From positions 18,446,713 through 18,510,712 of the forward strand of contig OZ038312.1 of NCBI GenBank assembly GCA_964035775.1: 64,000 nucleotides of DNA. The letters run 5' to 3'. This document shows positions 45,213 to 58,014 of the stretch, one piece after another. The number at the start of each line of letters is the position of its first letter. Positions within the stretch are counted from its first letter, which is position 1. Both the position numbers and the translations under genes were made by a program. The DNA comes from Osedax frankpressi. Lineage: Eukaryota; Annelida; Polychaeta; Sabellida; Siboglinidae. Below the pieces are notes generated by a model. It saw only the letters and a program-made list of their open reading frames with translations, was not told the DNA's origin and searched no databases.

Positions 45213-45355
45213 AATTCCCATATCCCCTTTTCCCCACTAACCGTCCTCACTACATATCCGTCAACCAAACTCACAAGGACACAGAACAGCGTGCAGTAAA
45301 CGAGCATGCACACGTTCTGGAGTTTATAATGCATGACCTCTGGAATATTGAACCT
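44760..45355. other. AT-rich, no gene
   Basis: Includes a duplicated GATATTCGAACTGAATAATT (44900-44960) and a TA run at 45160-45208. A GC-richer 150-base piece (45215-45360) has no recognisable reading. Confidence 0.45.
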
Positions 45356-45360
45356 ATTGC

Positions 45361-46390
45361 GGTATAATACATGATAATACATGATAATACATGATAATAC
45401 ATGATAATACATGATAATACATGATAATACATGATAATACATGATAATACATGATAATACATGATAATACATGATAATACAGGATAATACAGGATAATAC
45501 ATGATAATACATGCTAATACATGATAATACATGACAATACATGATAATACCTAACAATACATGATAATACATGATAATACATGATAATGCATGATAATAC
45601 ATGATAATACATGATAATACATGATAATACATGATAATACAGGATAATACATGACAATACATGATAATACCTAATAATACATGATAATACATGATAATAT
45701 ATGATAATACATGATAATACATGATAATACATGATAATACATGATAATACATGATAATACATGGTAATACATAATAATACATGATAATACATGATAATAC
45801 ATGATAATATATGATAATGCATGATAATACATGATAATACATGATAATACATGATAATACATGATAATACATGATAATACATGATAATGCATGATAATAC
45901 CTAATAATACATGATAATACATGATCATATATGATAATACATGATAATACATGATAATACATGATAATACATGATAATACATGATAATACATGATAATAC
46001 ATGATAATACATGATAATACATGATAATACATGATCATACATGATAATACATGATAATACATGATAATACATGATAATACATGATAATACATGATAATAC
46101 ATGATCATACATGATAATACATGATAATACATGATAATACATGATAATACATGATAATACATGATAATACATGATAATACATGATAATACATGATAATAC
46201 ATGATAATGCATGATAATACATGATAATACATGATAATACATGATAATACATGATAATACATGATAATACATGATAATACATAATAATACATGATAATAC
46301 ATGATAATACATGATAATACATGATAATGCATGATAATACATGATAATACATGATAATACATGACAATACATGATAATACATGATAATAC
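45361..46390. repeat. 10-bp array ACATGATAAT, about 103 copies
   Basis: Near-uniform 10-bp period with single-base variants (CTAATA, ATGCAT, ATGATC). Long IIMYYHVLSC frames on minus are by-products. Confidence 0.98.
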
Positions 46391-46737
46391 TTTCAGTACA
46401 TGGTCACTCAACGATATATATTTAATATGTGTACATCAAAATAGCGAGTGTCATTGATATGCCATTTTACAATTAACCCTATTCAATAAATATGGGATAT
46501 AAATAGTCGATGCTCTACGTTAAACCTGTGGGCATATATGTATGTGCATCTGCATAGGTTTATATGTGTGTTCGTCTATGTGCACTGACCTTGCGATGAG
46601 CCCGGTACTACGTATTGTTGTGAGATAGGCTGGTTGACTTCATTAGAACCTTGGTGTGGGCGTTTACGATTTAGAACACGTGATACGCGGCACCCAATGG
46701 AAATAAATGTACCGTGAATAAACTTGGCCTATATACG

Positions 46738-46836
46738 AATATGTACGCCGTACAGTGTACGCCGTACACTGTACGCCGTAAACTGTACGCCGTACATTGT
46801 ATGCCGTACACTGTACGCCGTACAATGTACGGCATC
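46738..46836. repeat. 14-bp dyad repeat (TGTACGCCGTACAC), 7 copies
   Basis: Each unit is close to an inverted repeat around GTACGCCGTAC or CGTACACTGTACG, so the array can fold into many short hairpins. Confidence 0.92.
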
Positions 46837-46849
46837 AACGGTAGTAATT

Positions 46850-48590
46850 CCATTAATCGACATTACTATTTAATATTAGATTATTATTTTATTAATTAGT
46901 TTTTTTGTATTTAACTCACCATTATTCTAATACCATAAGATATATATTATTAATTTATAATACGGATATTCTGTTATAGTGTATTTAATGAATACGTTTG
47001 GTAAATGACAAGAACACCGGAAATAAACACATTGTAGTTGGCACTTAGCCGCAATTAGCAGATCCATTGCACACATTTAGTGTACCTAACAATGCGATAC
47101 AATTACATTCGCTACAATAATCTTACTAGAATTTCGTTTTCTAATATGAACATATATTTTATTTGTGGTACAATTACATTATGTTTATTTTTTAGTTAAA
47201 TAATGATATAATATTTTAAATTAGTTATTAAATCTTGTTTCTTATGAATTTATGAAATGTACAATTTAACACTAATTAGTTATTTTATGTTATCTTAAAA
47301 TATAATTTGAAGCTATGTCAGATATTATTATTATTAATATTAAAATTTTAAAAATTAATAATGTAAATGAAATATTTCATATGTTTTCATAAATATATTA
47401 TAATATAAAATAAATTATATTTAATAAATAATAATATGTAATAAAATATCTAAATATTAAATTTGACATTTTAACAAATCTATTATCTAAAAAAAGCTAA
47501 ACTATATTTTTAGAGTTCGAATAATCAATTTCTAGTTATTATATTTGTTATTTTTATATTTACGAAGGATATAATTATGTAAAATAATTACATTGCAAAT
47601 AATTATTATTTACTATTTCATTAAAAGCATTTATTTTTCTTATAATTAATAAATAAATTATTAATAATTTATATTAATAATGTATAATAGAATATGCGTT
47701 ATAAGCAAATATACCAGATCATATATGAATTATTATATAAATATTTACAAAATAGGGGCAATACAATTTAAATATTTGTTTCATATATAAAATGTTTATA
47801 AATAAATAAATAAGGCAGAAATTCAATTAAATTATTTACAATACTTATGTCATGAATACTATTTAAAAAATAGTTAAAACACGTTTAGATTCTATTGTAG
47901 TTTACGACTAAAGGAGTTTTGTAAGAATATATTATTCAATAAATGGATGCACTATGTAATAATTTACCATATACAAGAAATATTAACTTAAAATGTTAAC
48001 CAAGTGAATACTTTTTATTATCAATTCATTTGTCTATGAGATATTACTAAATATATTGAAAGCGAAAATGGGTAAATTATAATTTTTATGAATATATATG
48101 TTACATAACAAAGTGAATAGTTCTGAAAATGCAACGAAGTAAATAAATGCAATCAAGTTTTACTATATTATTGAAATACTCATTGATTTAACATTCAGTT
48201 TTAATAACCATTATTTAGAAATAGCCATTTACATTTTCAATATATTTAAGTTATTTCTACGAATGTTAATGTTATAGTTTAAAAATTCATATTGATCAAA
48301 TGAGAGATTAATTAGAGTTGGATTTTCAAAGATGGTTTATTGTCTATAATAATTATATACTATATATTTAATAGTATACCATATTTAACTATTATTTTTG
48401 TATCTTTCCGTGTGACATAATTATAACTTTAGATTACATTCAATATAATTCTATAGAAGCTATGGCTTTATATATTCTAATTATATAATTATAATATATA
48501 TAAAGTTATATCAATATAGTTTTAAATACATTTTTATTTTAATTATATCACTTAATCTTGATCGTATGCGATATCCGGGTAAACAGTATG
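46850..48590. other. AT-rich intergenic, no gene
   Basis: Unique and very AT-rich; no exon, RNA gene or element recognised. Confidence 0.5.
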
Positions 48591-48600
48591 TGAATACGTG

Positions 48601-48609
48601 CTATAAATA
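48601..48609 (+). promoter_or_regulatory. Possible TATA box
   Basis: CTATAAATAGC, a good TATAAATA match at the left edge of a GC-richer island and about 190 bases before the exon candidate at 48.8 kb. TATAAATA also occurs by chance elsewhere in this AT-rich DNA. Confidence 0.25.
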
Positions 48610-48796
48610 GCAGCTTATATCGTTTTTTAGTTTATTTAGTAACAATGAGGTTCTAACTCGTTGGTTTGTTATGCAATACATTTATAAATAGATTTCGTTC
48701 ACAATAAAAATATCGACATTTTTTATAATGATAACAATAACGTTTTCAATAATTACATCTATGTATGTGACTCCGGACAATTTCATGTAATTACAG

Positions 48797-49042
48797 ATGA
48801 TGAGCATAATGAGAATACCTCTTAATGATCCCGTTATCCCGTTGTTCCTGTTTGCTCATCTGTGCAAACCCGTTTACTTTTTAATGAATGCGCGGTCGAC
48901 TTCAAAGGATGAACGTGCACTCGCGATAAAAGAGATAGTCACGTCGTGCCTGGTAACCATTTGCACAAACGCGTCGTCCGTAACGAAATTCAATTACTCA
49001 CCACGAATTATGTTTTCCGTATCACAAGGACCAGTCGATTAG
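48797..49042 (+). CDS. Unrecognised plus-strand exon candidate
   Basis: 81 codons after a plausible acceptor (GTAATTACAG directly before the ATG) and ending at TAG. Residues are protein-like: LNDPVIPLFLFAHLCKPVYF, then SKDERALAIKEIVTSCLVTI, ending SPRIMFSVSQGPVD. GC is about 45% against about 25% around it, as for other exons here. I do not recognise it. It may be the last exon of a gene, or a single-exon small protein. A second short reading (LRYSNNFTYNMARYV, ending in a GTAGTA donor) follows near 49159-49209. Confidence 0.4.
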   Translation: MMSIMRIPLNDPVIPLFLFAHLCKPVYFLMNARSTSKDERALAIKEIVTSCLVTICTNASSVTKFNYSPRIMFSVSQGPVD

Positions 49043-49049
49043 CCATTAG

Positions 49050-49445
49050 TGAGAGAGAGAGAGAGGGGTTCAGTTACGCGATGGCAGCAGTCATATAGCG
49101 GAGAAGAGAGATCTCTTCACATTTCGTAGTGTAGAATAACTGTTTTTTCGACGTCGATGTTACGTTATTCCAACAACTTCACATACAACATGGCGAGATA
49201 TGTAACGGGTAGTATCTATTATATATGCATATGGCATACGTTATTTTACTAATCGACTCTGCTATTTACGTAGTATTTATATATTGTAATAATATATCGT
49301 TTTCGTGATTCAGCATATATTTTTTATTAATATAACTTATATAAATATGCACCCATTATTGACGTATTCTACTTAACGTCCCAATGAAGTAAACACTTTT
49401 TATTGATTTCTTAACGTTTATTTAAACCCGTTTTTAATTACTAGA
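49050..49445. other. No clear feature
   Basis: Contains a short GA run and the possible small exon described at 49159-49209; otherwise AT-rich. Confidence 0.4.
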
Positions 49446-49448
49446 TAG

Positions 49449-50360
49449 TTATCATTTCAATAATGTGATATAACTTCAATAATGTGATATAACTTCAATA
49501 ATGTAATATCATTTCAATAATGTAATATCATTTCAATAATGTGATATAACTTCAATAATGTAATATCACTTTAATAATGTAATATCATTTCAATAATGTA
49601 ATATCATTTCAATAATGTAATATCATTTCAATAATGTGATATCCTTTCAATAATGTGATATCATTTCAATAATGTAATATCATTTCAATAATGTGATATC
49701 ATTTCAATAATGTGATATAACTTCAATAATGTAATATCATTTCAATAATGTAATATCATTTCAATAATGTGATATAACTTCAATAATGTAATATCACTTT
49801 AATAATGTAATATCATTTCAATAATGTAATATCATTTCAATAATGTAATATCATTTCAATAATGTGATATAACTTCAATAATGTAATATCACTTTAATAA
49901 TGTAATATCATTTCAATAATGTAATATCATTTCAATAATGTAATATCATTTCAATAATGTGATATAACTTCAATAATGTAATATCACTTTAATAATGTGA
50001 TATCATTTCAATAATGTAATATCATTTCAATAATGTAATATCATTTCAATAATGTGATATCATTTCAATAATGTAATATCATTTCAATAATGTGATATCA
50101 TTTCAATAATGTGATATAACTTCAATAATGTAATATCACTTTAATAATGTAATATCATTTCAATAATTTAATATCATTTCAATAATGTGATATCATTTCA
50201 ATAATGTAATATCATTTCAATAATGTAATATCATTTCAATAATGTAATATCATTTCAATAATGTAATATCATTTCAATAATGTAATATCATTTCAATAAT
50301 GTAATATCATTTCAATAATGTAATATCATTTCAATAATGTAATATCATTTCAATAATGAT
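49449..50360. repeat. 19-bp array (TTTCAATAATGTAATATCA), about 48 copies
   Basis: Units differ at three linked positions (GTGATATAAC, GTAATATCAC, GTAATATCAT). A block of six to seven units with the same order of variants recurs, showing higher-order structure. Confidence 0.97.
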
Positions 50361-50668
50361 ACTATAAATACATTTTCAGTATACCGCAAATTTAATAAAA
50401 TGTAATAAAATAAACAAAAATAACAAAATAAAGCGATACGGGAATTGTACACTGAACATTGTAGATACACGTATATGTATTTCATTACACTTATTATCGT
50501 TAATTCATTTATTGAATTTTGATCATACAAATCTTTAAACAATAAAAATATAATATGCAAATTATTAATATGTATACTCTTACATGACACTATATTATAA
50601 GATCTATATAGCTACAAATCGTATTATTTACATTTTCAGGAATTGAGTAATTTCCAAGTATTCCAATT

Positions 50669-50808
50669 GTAATATGTATTTAATATGTAATATGTATTTA
50701 ATATGTAATATGTATTTAATATGTAATATGTATTTAATATGTAATATGTATTTAATATGTAATATGTATTTAATATGTAATATGTATTTAATATGTAATA
50801 TGTATAAT
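50669..50808. repeat. 18-bp repeat, about 8 copies
   Basis: Perfect units of GTAATATGTATTTAATAT. Confidence 0.95.
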
Positions 50809-51035
50809 ATTTCAACTAGGTAAACTATAGTAAACCCAAACTACAATAATAATAATATTATGTCAGTTTTATTGAAAATGATATCTAATTATAAATTATT
50901 ATATATATATATTTATACAATGTAATATGTAATTTCATTGTTCTATCGATATTGAATACATGGAGATAGCAGAATATCGGCCACTTATGCTAATCACCTA
51001 TAACTTTATTATGTAACTTATTGTTTACATACTTT

Positions 51036-51860
51036 GTACATTGTACATGTTGTACATTGTACATGTTGTACATTGTACATGTTGTACATTGTACATGTTG
51101 TACATTGTACATGTTGTACATTGTACATGTTGTACATTGTACATGTTGTACATTGTACATGTTGTACATTGTACATGTTGTACATTGTACATGTTGTACA
51201 TTGTACATGTTGTACATTGTACATGTTGTACATTGTACATGTTGTACATTGTACATGTTGTACATTGTACATGTTGTACATTGTACATGTTGTGCATTGT
51301 ACATGTTGTACATTGTACATGTTGTACATTGTACATGTTGTACATTGTACATGTTGTACATTGTACATGTGTACATTGTACATGTTGTACATTGTACATG
51401 TTGTACATTGTACATGTTGTACATTGTACATGTTGTACATTGTACATGTTGTACATTGTACATGTTGTACATTGTACATGTTGTACATTGTACATGTTGT
51501 ACATTGTACATGTTGTACATTGTACATGTTGTACATTGTACATGTTGTACATTGTACATGTTGTACATTGTACATGTTGTACATTGTACATGTTGTACAT
51601 TGTACATGTTGTACATTGTACATGTTGTACATTGTACATGTTGTACATTGTACATGTTGTACATTGTACATGTTGTACAATGTACATGTTGTACATTGTA
51701 CATGTTGTACATCGTACATGTTGTACAATGTACAATGTACATGTTGTACATTGTACATGTTGTACATTGTACATGTTGTACAATGTACAATGTACAATGT
51801 ACATTGTACATGTTGTACATTGTACATGCTGTACATTGTACGTGTTGTACATTGTACAAC
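51036..51860. repeat. 16-bp palindromic array (TTGTACATTGTACATG), about 51 copies
   Basis: Each unit contains TGTACA twice and is close to self-complementary, so all six frames read as Cys/Thr/Met/Tyr-rich by-products. The right end is degraded with local inversions (TGTACAATGTACAATG). Confidence 0.98.
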
Positions 51861-51899
51861 ATGTAACAACGTTTTTTGAATGTTATGAAATTGAATGGT

Positions 51900-52421
51900 A
51901 AATATTAGGTAGCCAGCATTATGGCACATGTGCCCGAATACCGGACGATGTCATATAATACCGGTATTGTGTCCCACTTTGGAACCTGTGACAGGGTGGA
52001 ACCTACACATACAATAAGTTATTTAAAGTTATGTATAAAGATTAATCAATTTTGAATACGTTCAAATCAATAAGAATATTCTTAATATGATTAAAATACA
52101 AATGAGTAAATTATTGTATTGATATTGAATGTTTAATTGCTGTATAACTAATCCATATATTGTCACTTACACCGAATACAATAGATTCTTAAGAGGTGTA
52201 AAACACACTGAAAAAACGCGTCGTTTTTCCGATCGGAATTCGATTCCCTCCAAAAAAGACGCGAAATTTCGCCGCGTTTAATTTTTACGCTGGTATAGAA
52301 CATGTTCAATTTACAAGCGGAAAAAGCTGGCGTAATGAACTTTCACCTTTCCACGTGATACATTTATTATTTAATTTAAATTATTTAATTAATTTAATAT
52401 ATAATTTTAATTATAATAAGT
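51900..52421. other. 5' flank of the MADF gene
   Basis: Contains a GC-richer block (52205-52345) with repeated AACGCG/GACGCG motifs and CGATCGG, unlike its AT-rich surroundings. It could be promoter sequence or the end of a DNA transposon; no matching inverted copy was found. Confidence 0.4.
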
Positions 52422-53812
52422 ATGGATATAGGTAAATTTATTCAACTTATCCGAATACATAAATCAATATGGAATGTATCAGATAAATTATATAGTAATC
52501 GGATACAGAGGACAAAATATATTGCTCATATAGCTAATGAAATGAATGTTACAGGTTTATTTAGTTAATTTAATAACCGATTATTAGAATATTTAATATA
52601 TGATAAATATATTTATTAATTTAGAAATTATTATAATTAATATAAGATATAAATTAAATTAAGAAATAATTAAGAAAATATTATTATTAAAATAGAATAT
52701 ATAAATATACTCAATATTAATATAAAATTAGTTTGATATAGCTATACACTTCATATATTTCTAGAATAATATCCCTAATTTAACAAATTTCTAAATCTAT
52801 TTATTGAACCAAACTAGTATATTAAAATATAATTTTTCCTATAGAAAATATGGTTAAAACAAAATGGAAAAGTACACGTGGAAATGGAGTTGAAGATTCT
52901 GTTGAATATCCAACTTGGTGGTTTACGATGGTTAGACAAATAAACAAGATATTTGTTTATAAACAAGTTTATTTTAAGTATGCCTTATAATATATAAAAT
53001 TATTATATTATTTTTATATATTAAACAAGTATATTGTAAATATTTTAAAGTATTATATCCACTATATAATTGTATATTAAACATATACATATATAATTAC
53101 TTAGACATGAAATTTATTAATGAAACTTTAGAAAATCGAACAATTATTTCTTCTAATATTTATAATATTTCAGAGCGTTTGTATTTAATAAGTATATTTT
53201 AATAAACTGTATTAATCTCACTTTAATAATAATTAATAATGAATAGTATTTAAAAAAATTATTATTTATACATAAAGAGGTACAATTACTTAATGTTGTA
53301 GAAGTGGCAGAACCAGGATCTCCGCTATTAGTAGATAGAGTAATCCTCGAATCAGAATCTGAAGTACTCTCTGAATCAGAATGTTCTGATATAGTATCGA
53401 GTCCAGTAGATTCGGATCCACTGATTTTGAGTTGCGTAACACCAGACTATATTCAGTCGACTCCAATTACATCGCAACTATCCCTTTCTAAACCACACTT
53501 ATCGCAGAGGTATGTTGCTAATAATATTTATGCATATAATATTTATAATATTTATACAGATTCAGTGATAAATTTAGAAAACTTGGAAATAGAAAAAAGA
53601 ATATAAATCTAGATGAAGAAATATTAAATAAAATAGAATCCTTAGAAAATAGGGATCAGACGGCAAACAGTAGATTGTTGTGCGTCGCTTGGTCAATATT
53701 CATTAAATATGCAGTTGAATCTAAAGATACGTTAGATATTCTTAAAATATTATCTGAAAAAACATCTGACTTCATTCAAGAGATGAATATAAAAAAGAAA
53801 GCACTTAATTAA
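52422..53812 (+). CDS. MADF-domain protein, five exons
   Basis: Exons 52422-52554, 52845-52930, 53176-53191, 53302-53509 and 53560-53812 join in phase to 231 codons plus stop. Exons 1-3 give a MADF (Myb/SANT-like DNA-binding) domain: FIQLIRIHKSIWNVSDKLY, IQRTKYIAHIANEM, then VKTKWKSTRGNG and WWFTM, the conserved aromatic/basic positions. Exon 4 encodes a Ser/Asp/Glu-rich linker (ESESEVLSESECSDIV). Exon 5 encodes a helical C-terminus (LDEEILNKIESLENRDQTAN, then WSIFIKYAVES). MADF proteins bind DNA and often pair with BESS or transposon-derived partners. No BESS motif is clear. It may be a host transcription factor or a PIF/Harbinger-type accessory gene. Exon 3 is only 16 bases and is the weakest part. 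Confidence 0.78.
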
Positions 53813-53930
53813 ATGTCACAAATAATTTATATTTATTTATATATTTGATTGTCAAATATTTATTATAGTTAATTTAGATCAATTATTATATAGGGAATTA
53901 TTAAGTGCTATACATTTTTTATATAACTAG

Positions 53931-54265
53931 AATTTATCTACACAATGTGCTGAACAAAGAATTTATAATAAAGTATTAAACATACTATATACAACAAGAT
54001 GCACTCAATTGTGGAGTTTATGTTTGTAAGGTTGTCAGAATTATATATATATAATAATATAAAAATAATATATAAAAATAATATAAGTTTATATAATTAT
54101 AATTTTACTATTCTCTAATAGAAATTATAATATTATTTTAATTAAACTCAATTTTTTAATTTCAATTTGATTATCGGTATTCAGAAGGCAGCATCAATAA
54201 TATTGAATCAGCATGTTATACTACATATCGACGACATAAGAAAACATATATTTAATTAATTAACT
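53931..54265 (+). pseudogene. Broken Ulp1/C48-like cysteine protease fragment
   Basis: C-terminal remnants of a Ulp1-type protease: QQDALNCGVYVCK carries the Gln and catalytic Cys of the QxxxxDCG-V motif (here NCG), and after a short intron-like gap LHIDDIRKHIF matches the family's terminal DIxxxR helix. A degraded AEQRIYNKVLNIL precedes. No complete reading remains, and the His/Asp half was not found. Ulp1 domains occur in SUMO proteases and in several DNA transposons; its place 120 bases after the MADF gene is suggestive of a shared origin but not proof. Confidence 0.6.
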
Positions 54266-54269
54266 TTGT

Positions 54270-55185
54270 AAAATTATCTATCATTTTATATAGATTGTGT
54301 ATTATATTTAAATATATATAAAATGTATGATATTTAATATAATACTTTATATTTAATACCATCGAGTTAGTAAACTAATCAATTAACTACGTTTACATTA
54401 AATAGCTCATGACATATATATTATGTTGGAGATTTACTATTCAATATTCTGCTCGTAATAAATATATTTTAAATCAAAAAATATATAGTATATCATATTA
54501 GCAAGTACCGAGAGCAGTAAAGGAAATACTTATATGGATCTCTAACTAAAAAATAATTAGATATATTCTGTAGTAAAGTATATAAATAACTACTTTAATA
54601 AAGTAATTATTTATAATATTATTAAAAGCATACAATATTATTTGTGTTGCTGGGAACGTCCACTGGGCGTATCTATTTTCAACTAATCGACAGCATAAAT
54701 ATTGAAATTATAAATTATTTTATTAAGTATACATGAAAATATTTTAAATTAGTACCTCTATATTATTTTAACCTTTAAAAATTACAAATTAATTATAAGT
54801 ATATTATTACATCGTCATAATTCAATTTCATTAACTTTCAAGATAATTTATAATTAATATTGTAGTTTTTGAAAGTTGAAATAACCTCGCAGTCAATTAT
54901 ATGTGCCAAATTCATAGATTTCTATTTACCAATAGGTAAATAGAAATCTATGACCAAATTGCATATCATGCCAAATTACACATGACAATACCTAATTTAA
55001 ATAAATTTAAGTTGGAAAAATACTTGTTATTAAATATTATATAACAAATATATTATAGTTTTTAATAATATCTAAAATCATTACAATTTATCGAGATGTT
55101 ATAATATTTATTGCGAATTGATTACGTTTATATGCAAAGAAAATGGATAATGTGAGGTTCCAAAATTATTTTCTTTTGTAAATTA
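54270..55185. other. AT-rich, hairpin-bearing intergenic stretch
   Basis: No gene. A short GC-richer piece near 54650-54690 and the perfect hairpin described at 54913-54952 stand out. Confidence 0.45.
54913..54952. repeat. Perfect inverted repeat, 18-bp arms, 4-bp loop
   Basis: CATAGATTTCTATTTACC, loop AATA, then the exact complement. No T-run follows, and there is no nearby gene to explain it. Confidence 0.95.
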
Positions 55186-55189
55186 CATG

Positions 55190-56110
55190 TAAAATATACA
55201 TGTAAACTATATATGTAAACTATACATGTAAACTATACATGTAAACTCTACATGTAAACTATACATGTAAACTATACGTGTAAACTATACGTGTAAACTA
55301 TACGTGTAAACTATACGTGTAAACTATACGTGTAAACTATACGTGTAAACTATACGTGTAAACTATACGTGTAAACTATACGTGTAAACTATACGTGTAA
55401 ACTATACGTGTAAACTATACGTGTAAACTATACGTGTAAACTATACGTGTAAACTATACGTGTAAACTATACGTGTAAACTATACGTGTAAACTATACGT
55501 GTAAACTATACGTGTAAACTATACGTGTAAACTATACGTGTAAACTATACGTGTAAACTATACGTGTAAACTATACGTGTAAACTATACGTGTAAACTAT
55601 ACGTGTAAACTATACGTGTAAACTATACGTGTAAACTATACGTGTAAACTATACGTGTAAACTATACGTGTAAACTATACGTGTAAACTATACGTGTAAA
55701 CTATACGTGTAAACTATACGTGTAAACTATACGTGTAAACTATACGTGTAAACTATACGTGTAAACTATACGTGTAAACTATACGTGTAAACTATACGTG
55801 TAAACTATACGTGTAAACTATACGTGTAAACTATACGTGTAAACTATACGTGTAAACTATACGTGTAAACTATACGTGTAAACTATACGTGTAAACTATA
55901 CGTGTAAACTATACGTGTAAACTATACGTGTAAACTATACGTGTAAACTATACGTGTAAACTATACGTGTAAACTATACGTGTAAACTATACGTGTAAAC
56001 TATACGTGTAAACTATACGTGTAAACTATACGTGTAAACTATACGTGTAAACTATACGTGTAAACTATACGTGTAAACTATACGTGTAAACTATACGTGT
56101 AAACTATACA
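55190..56110. repeat. 13-bp array (CTATACGTGTAAA), about 70 copies
   Basis: The first six units are CATG variants (ACATGTAAACT); thereafter about 64 units are perfect CTATACGTGTAAA. The last unit reverts to ACATAG. Confidence 0.98.
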
Positions 56111-56119
56111 TAGTTTACA

Positions 56120-57203
56120 TAATTTATTGTAGACAACATAATGCACCTATTTCACAACATAGCCATTGATGTTTATAAACTATAGTTTGCCTGTATACAA
56201 ATGTGTATATATACATAATGAATTATTATTGTATACAATAAACTAAAATGTATTATATAGGAAACATAGGATCAAGAAAATAAAGAAGACAATAAACGTT
56301 AATGTAATTTTAGAAAATCAATTTGTAGAATATGTCGTTAATTGTGAATCGATCTTATTGTGAATCGATCTTATATGTCGTTATTCGTGAATAACTAACG
56401 GAGAAATGGCCTACTTTAGCAGATAAAATCGACATATATTATAATTTTAATAAATATATCAATCTAACATATTGATTATTACATAATAGATAGATGTGTC
56501 TATAATATTATATAATAATTAATTAATATTTGTGTAAGTATTGGTTATAATAATTACTTTCAATGCAAATTTCAAATCTATTTAATTATTATGCAACCTA
56601 TTGTAATATTTTCTATTATTATATATATAAGATATGCAATAATATGTATTTATTTCAAATGTATACTTATATATATAATACACAATTGACAGTTTATAAA
56701 TATTATGATAAAACTACATTTATAATATAATTTTAATTAATATACAGTTTGATTACTATGTTATTTTCAAATGGACAATAGATTTAACTATATATAGTTA
56801 CATAATTACTCTTGTATGATATTAATATATAATTGACAGCAATGAAATATACTAAATATTAATAAATTATGATATTTGATAATTTTTGTATAACAAATTA
56901 TGCCAATTTATAGATGTTAATTTCATAAACATAATCACAATTGATTGATTGAATTTATAAAAACCGTATGTTTACATATTAATATTATGTATGTTATAAT
57001 ACACTACATATTATATAAATACATATTTAGTAAATTTCGTAAAAATATTGAATATAATCAGTTATCCATACAAGTGAACATTGAAAATAAATATTACAAC
57101 CACCATCTTAATAGATGTTATATCGCATGCTATTAGGATAATATAAGATATTATATAACATAGAATAAAATTACATATGTATACCTACTAAAAGGTTATA
57201 TAA

Positions 57204-57254
<51 letters not shown>

Positions 57255-58010
57255 ATCAAAATCATAGCAGGGATTTTAAAAAAGAGGTATTAATATATGA
57301 TCTATCATATACAATATATATAGTGTATATAATTATACCATAGATTTAGTTATTACTTTATATTATCTTGTAATATGAATATATTATATTTCATATATTC
57401 GTCTTACAAGAATAAATTCATAATCTATAGTTTGGGTTTATTTATAATAAAATTGATTTTATTTTAAATTAACTATATTTTAAATTAACTATATTTTAAA
57501 TTAACTATATTTTAAATTAATTATATATAAAATACTATTAAATATATTACATCAGATTATTAATAATATGCATATTTAGTGTATATATATATATGCATGT
57601 GAATGTTCTGATAATATATTTCAGACATACATAGTAAACAGTATAACTATGGAAATATATATATTTAATAGCATATACCAATATACATTAGTTAAGACTG
57701 TTTAAGGCTGTTAGTGTTACTTCTTCTATTGTTCATATATGATTAATTCGAAAGTAGTGCGCGCAAATCAACTATAACTTGGTTAGATTGGTTAGAGATG
57801 ATACGTGATATCCGGTATTGGGATTATATGACCTTTTGTAAAATGATCATTGCATCACTATTTATAATGGTATTGATATAATCATTATTTATGAATAACG
57901 ATCTGTATTCTACTGCTGTATAGTATTACACTAGTGAAACGAATGAAATAATACATTTTATTGAAATTTAATCAACAACTCTTTTACAGAAATGTGCAAT
58001 CTCATATTAT
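56120..58010. other. Very AT-rich intergenic, no gene
   Basis: TA run at 57200-57250 and four copies of TTTTAAATTAACTATA at 57465-57525. No exon recognised. Confidence 0.5.
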
Positions 58011-58014
58011 TTAT

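Noticed and set aside
45354-46411. Long minus-strand frames of MYYHVLSCII type
   Set aside because: By-products of the 10-bp ACATGATAAT array; no domain and several overlapping frames equally open.
50990-51929. Very long open frames (up to about 300 codons) in several frames at 51.0-51.9 kb
   Set aside because: All arise from the 16-bp palindromic array; the period and lack of stops leave every frame open, with Cys/Thr/Tyr/Met low-complexity residues.
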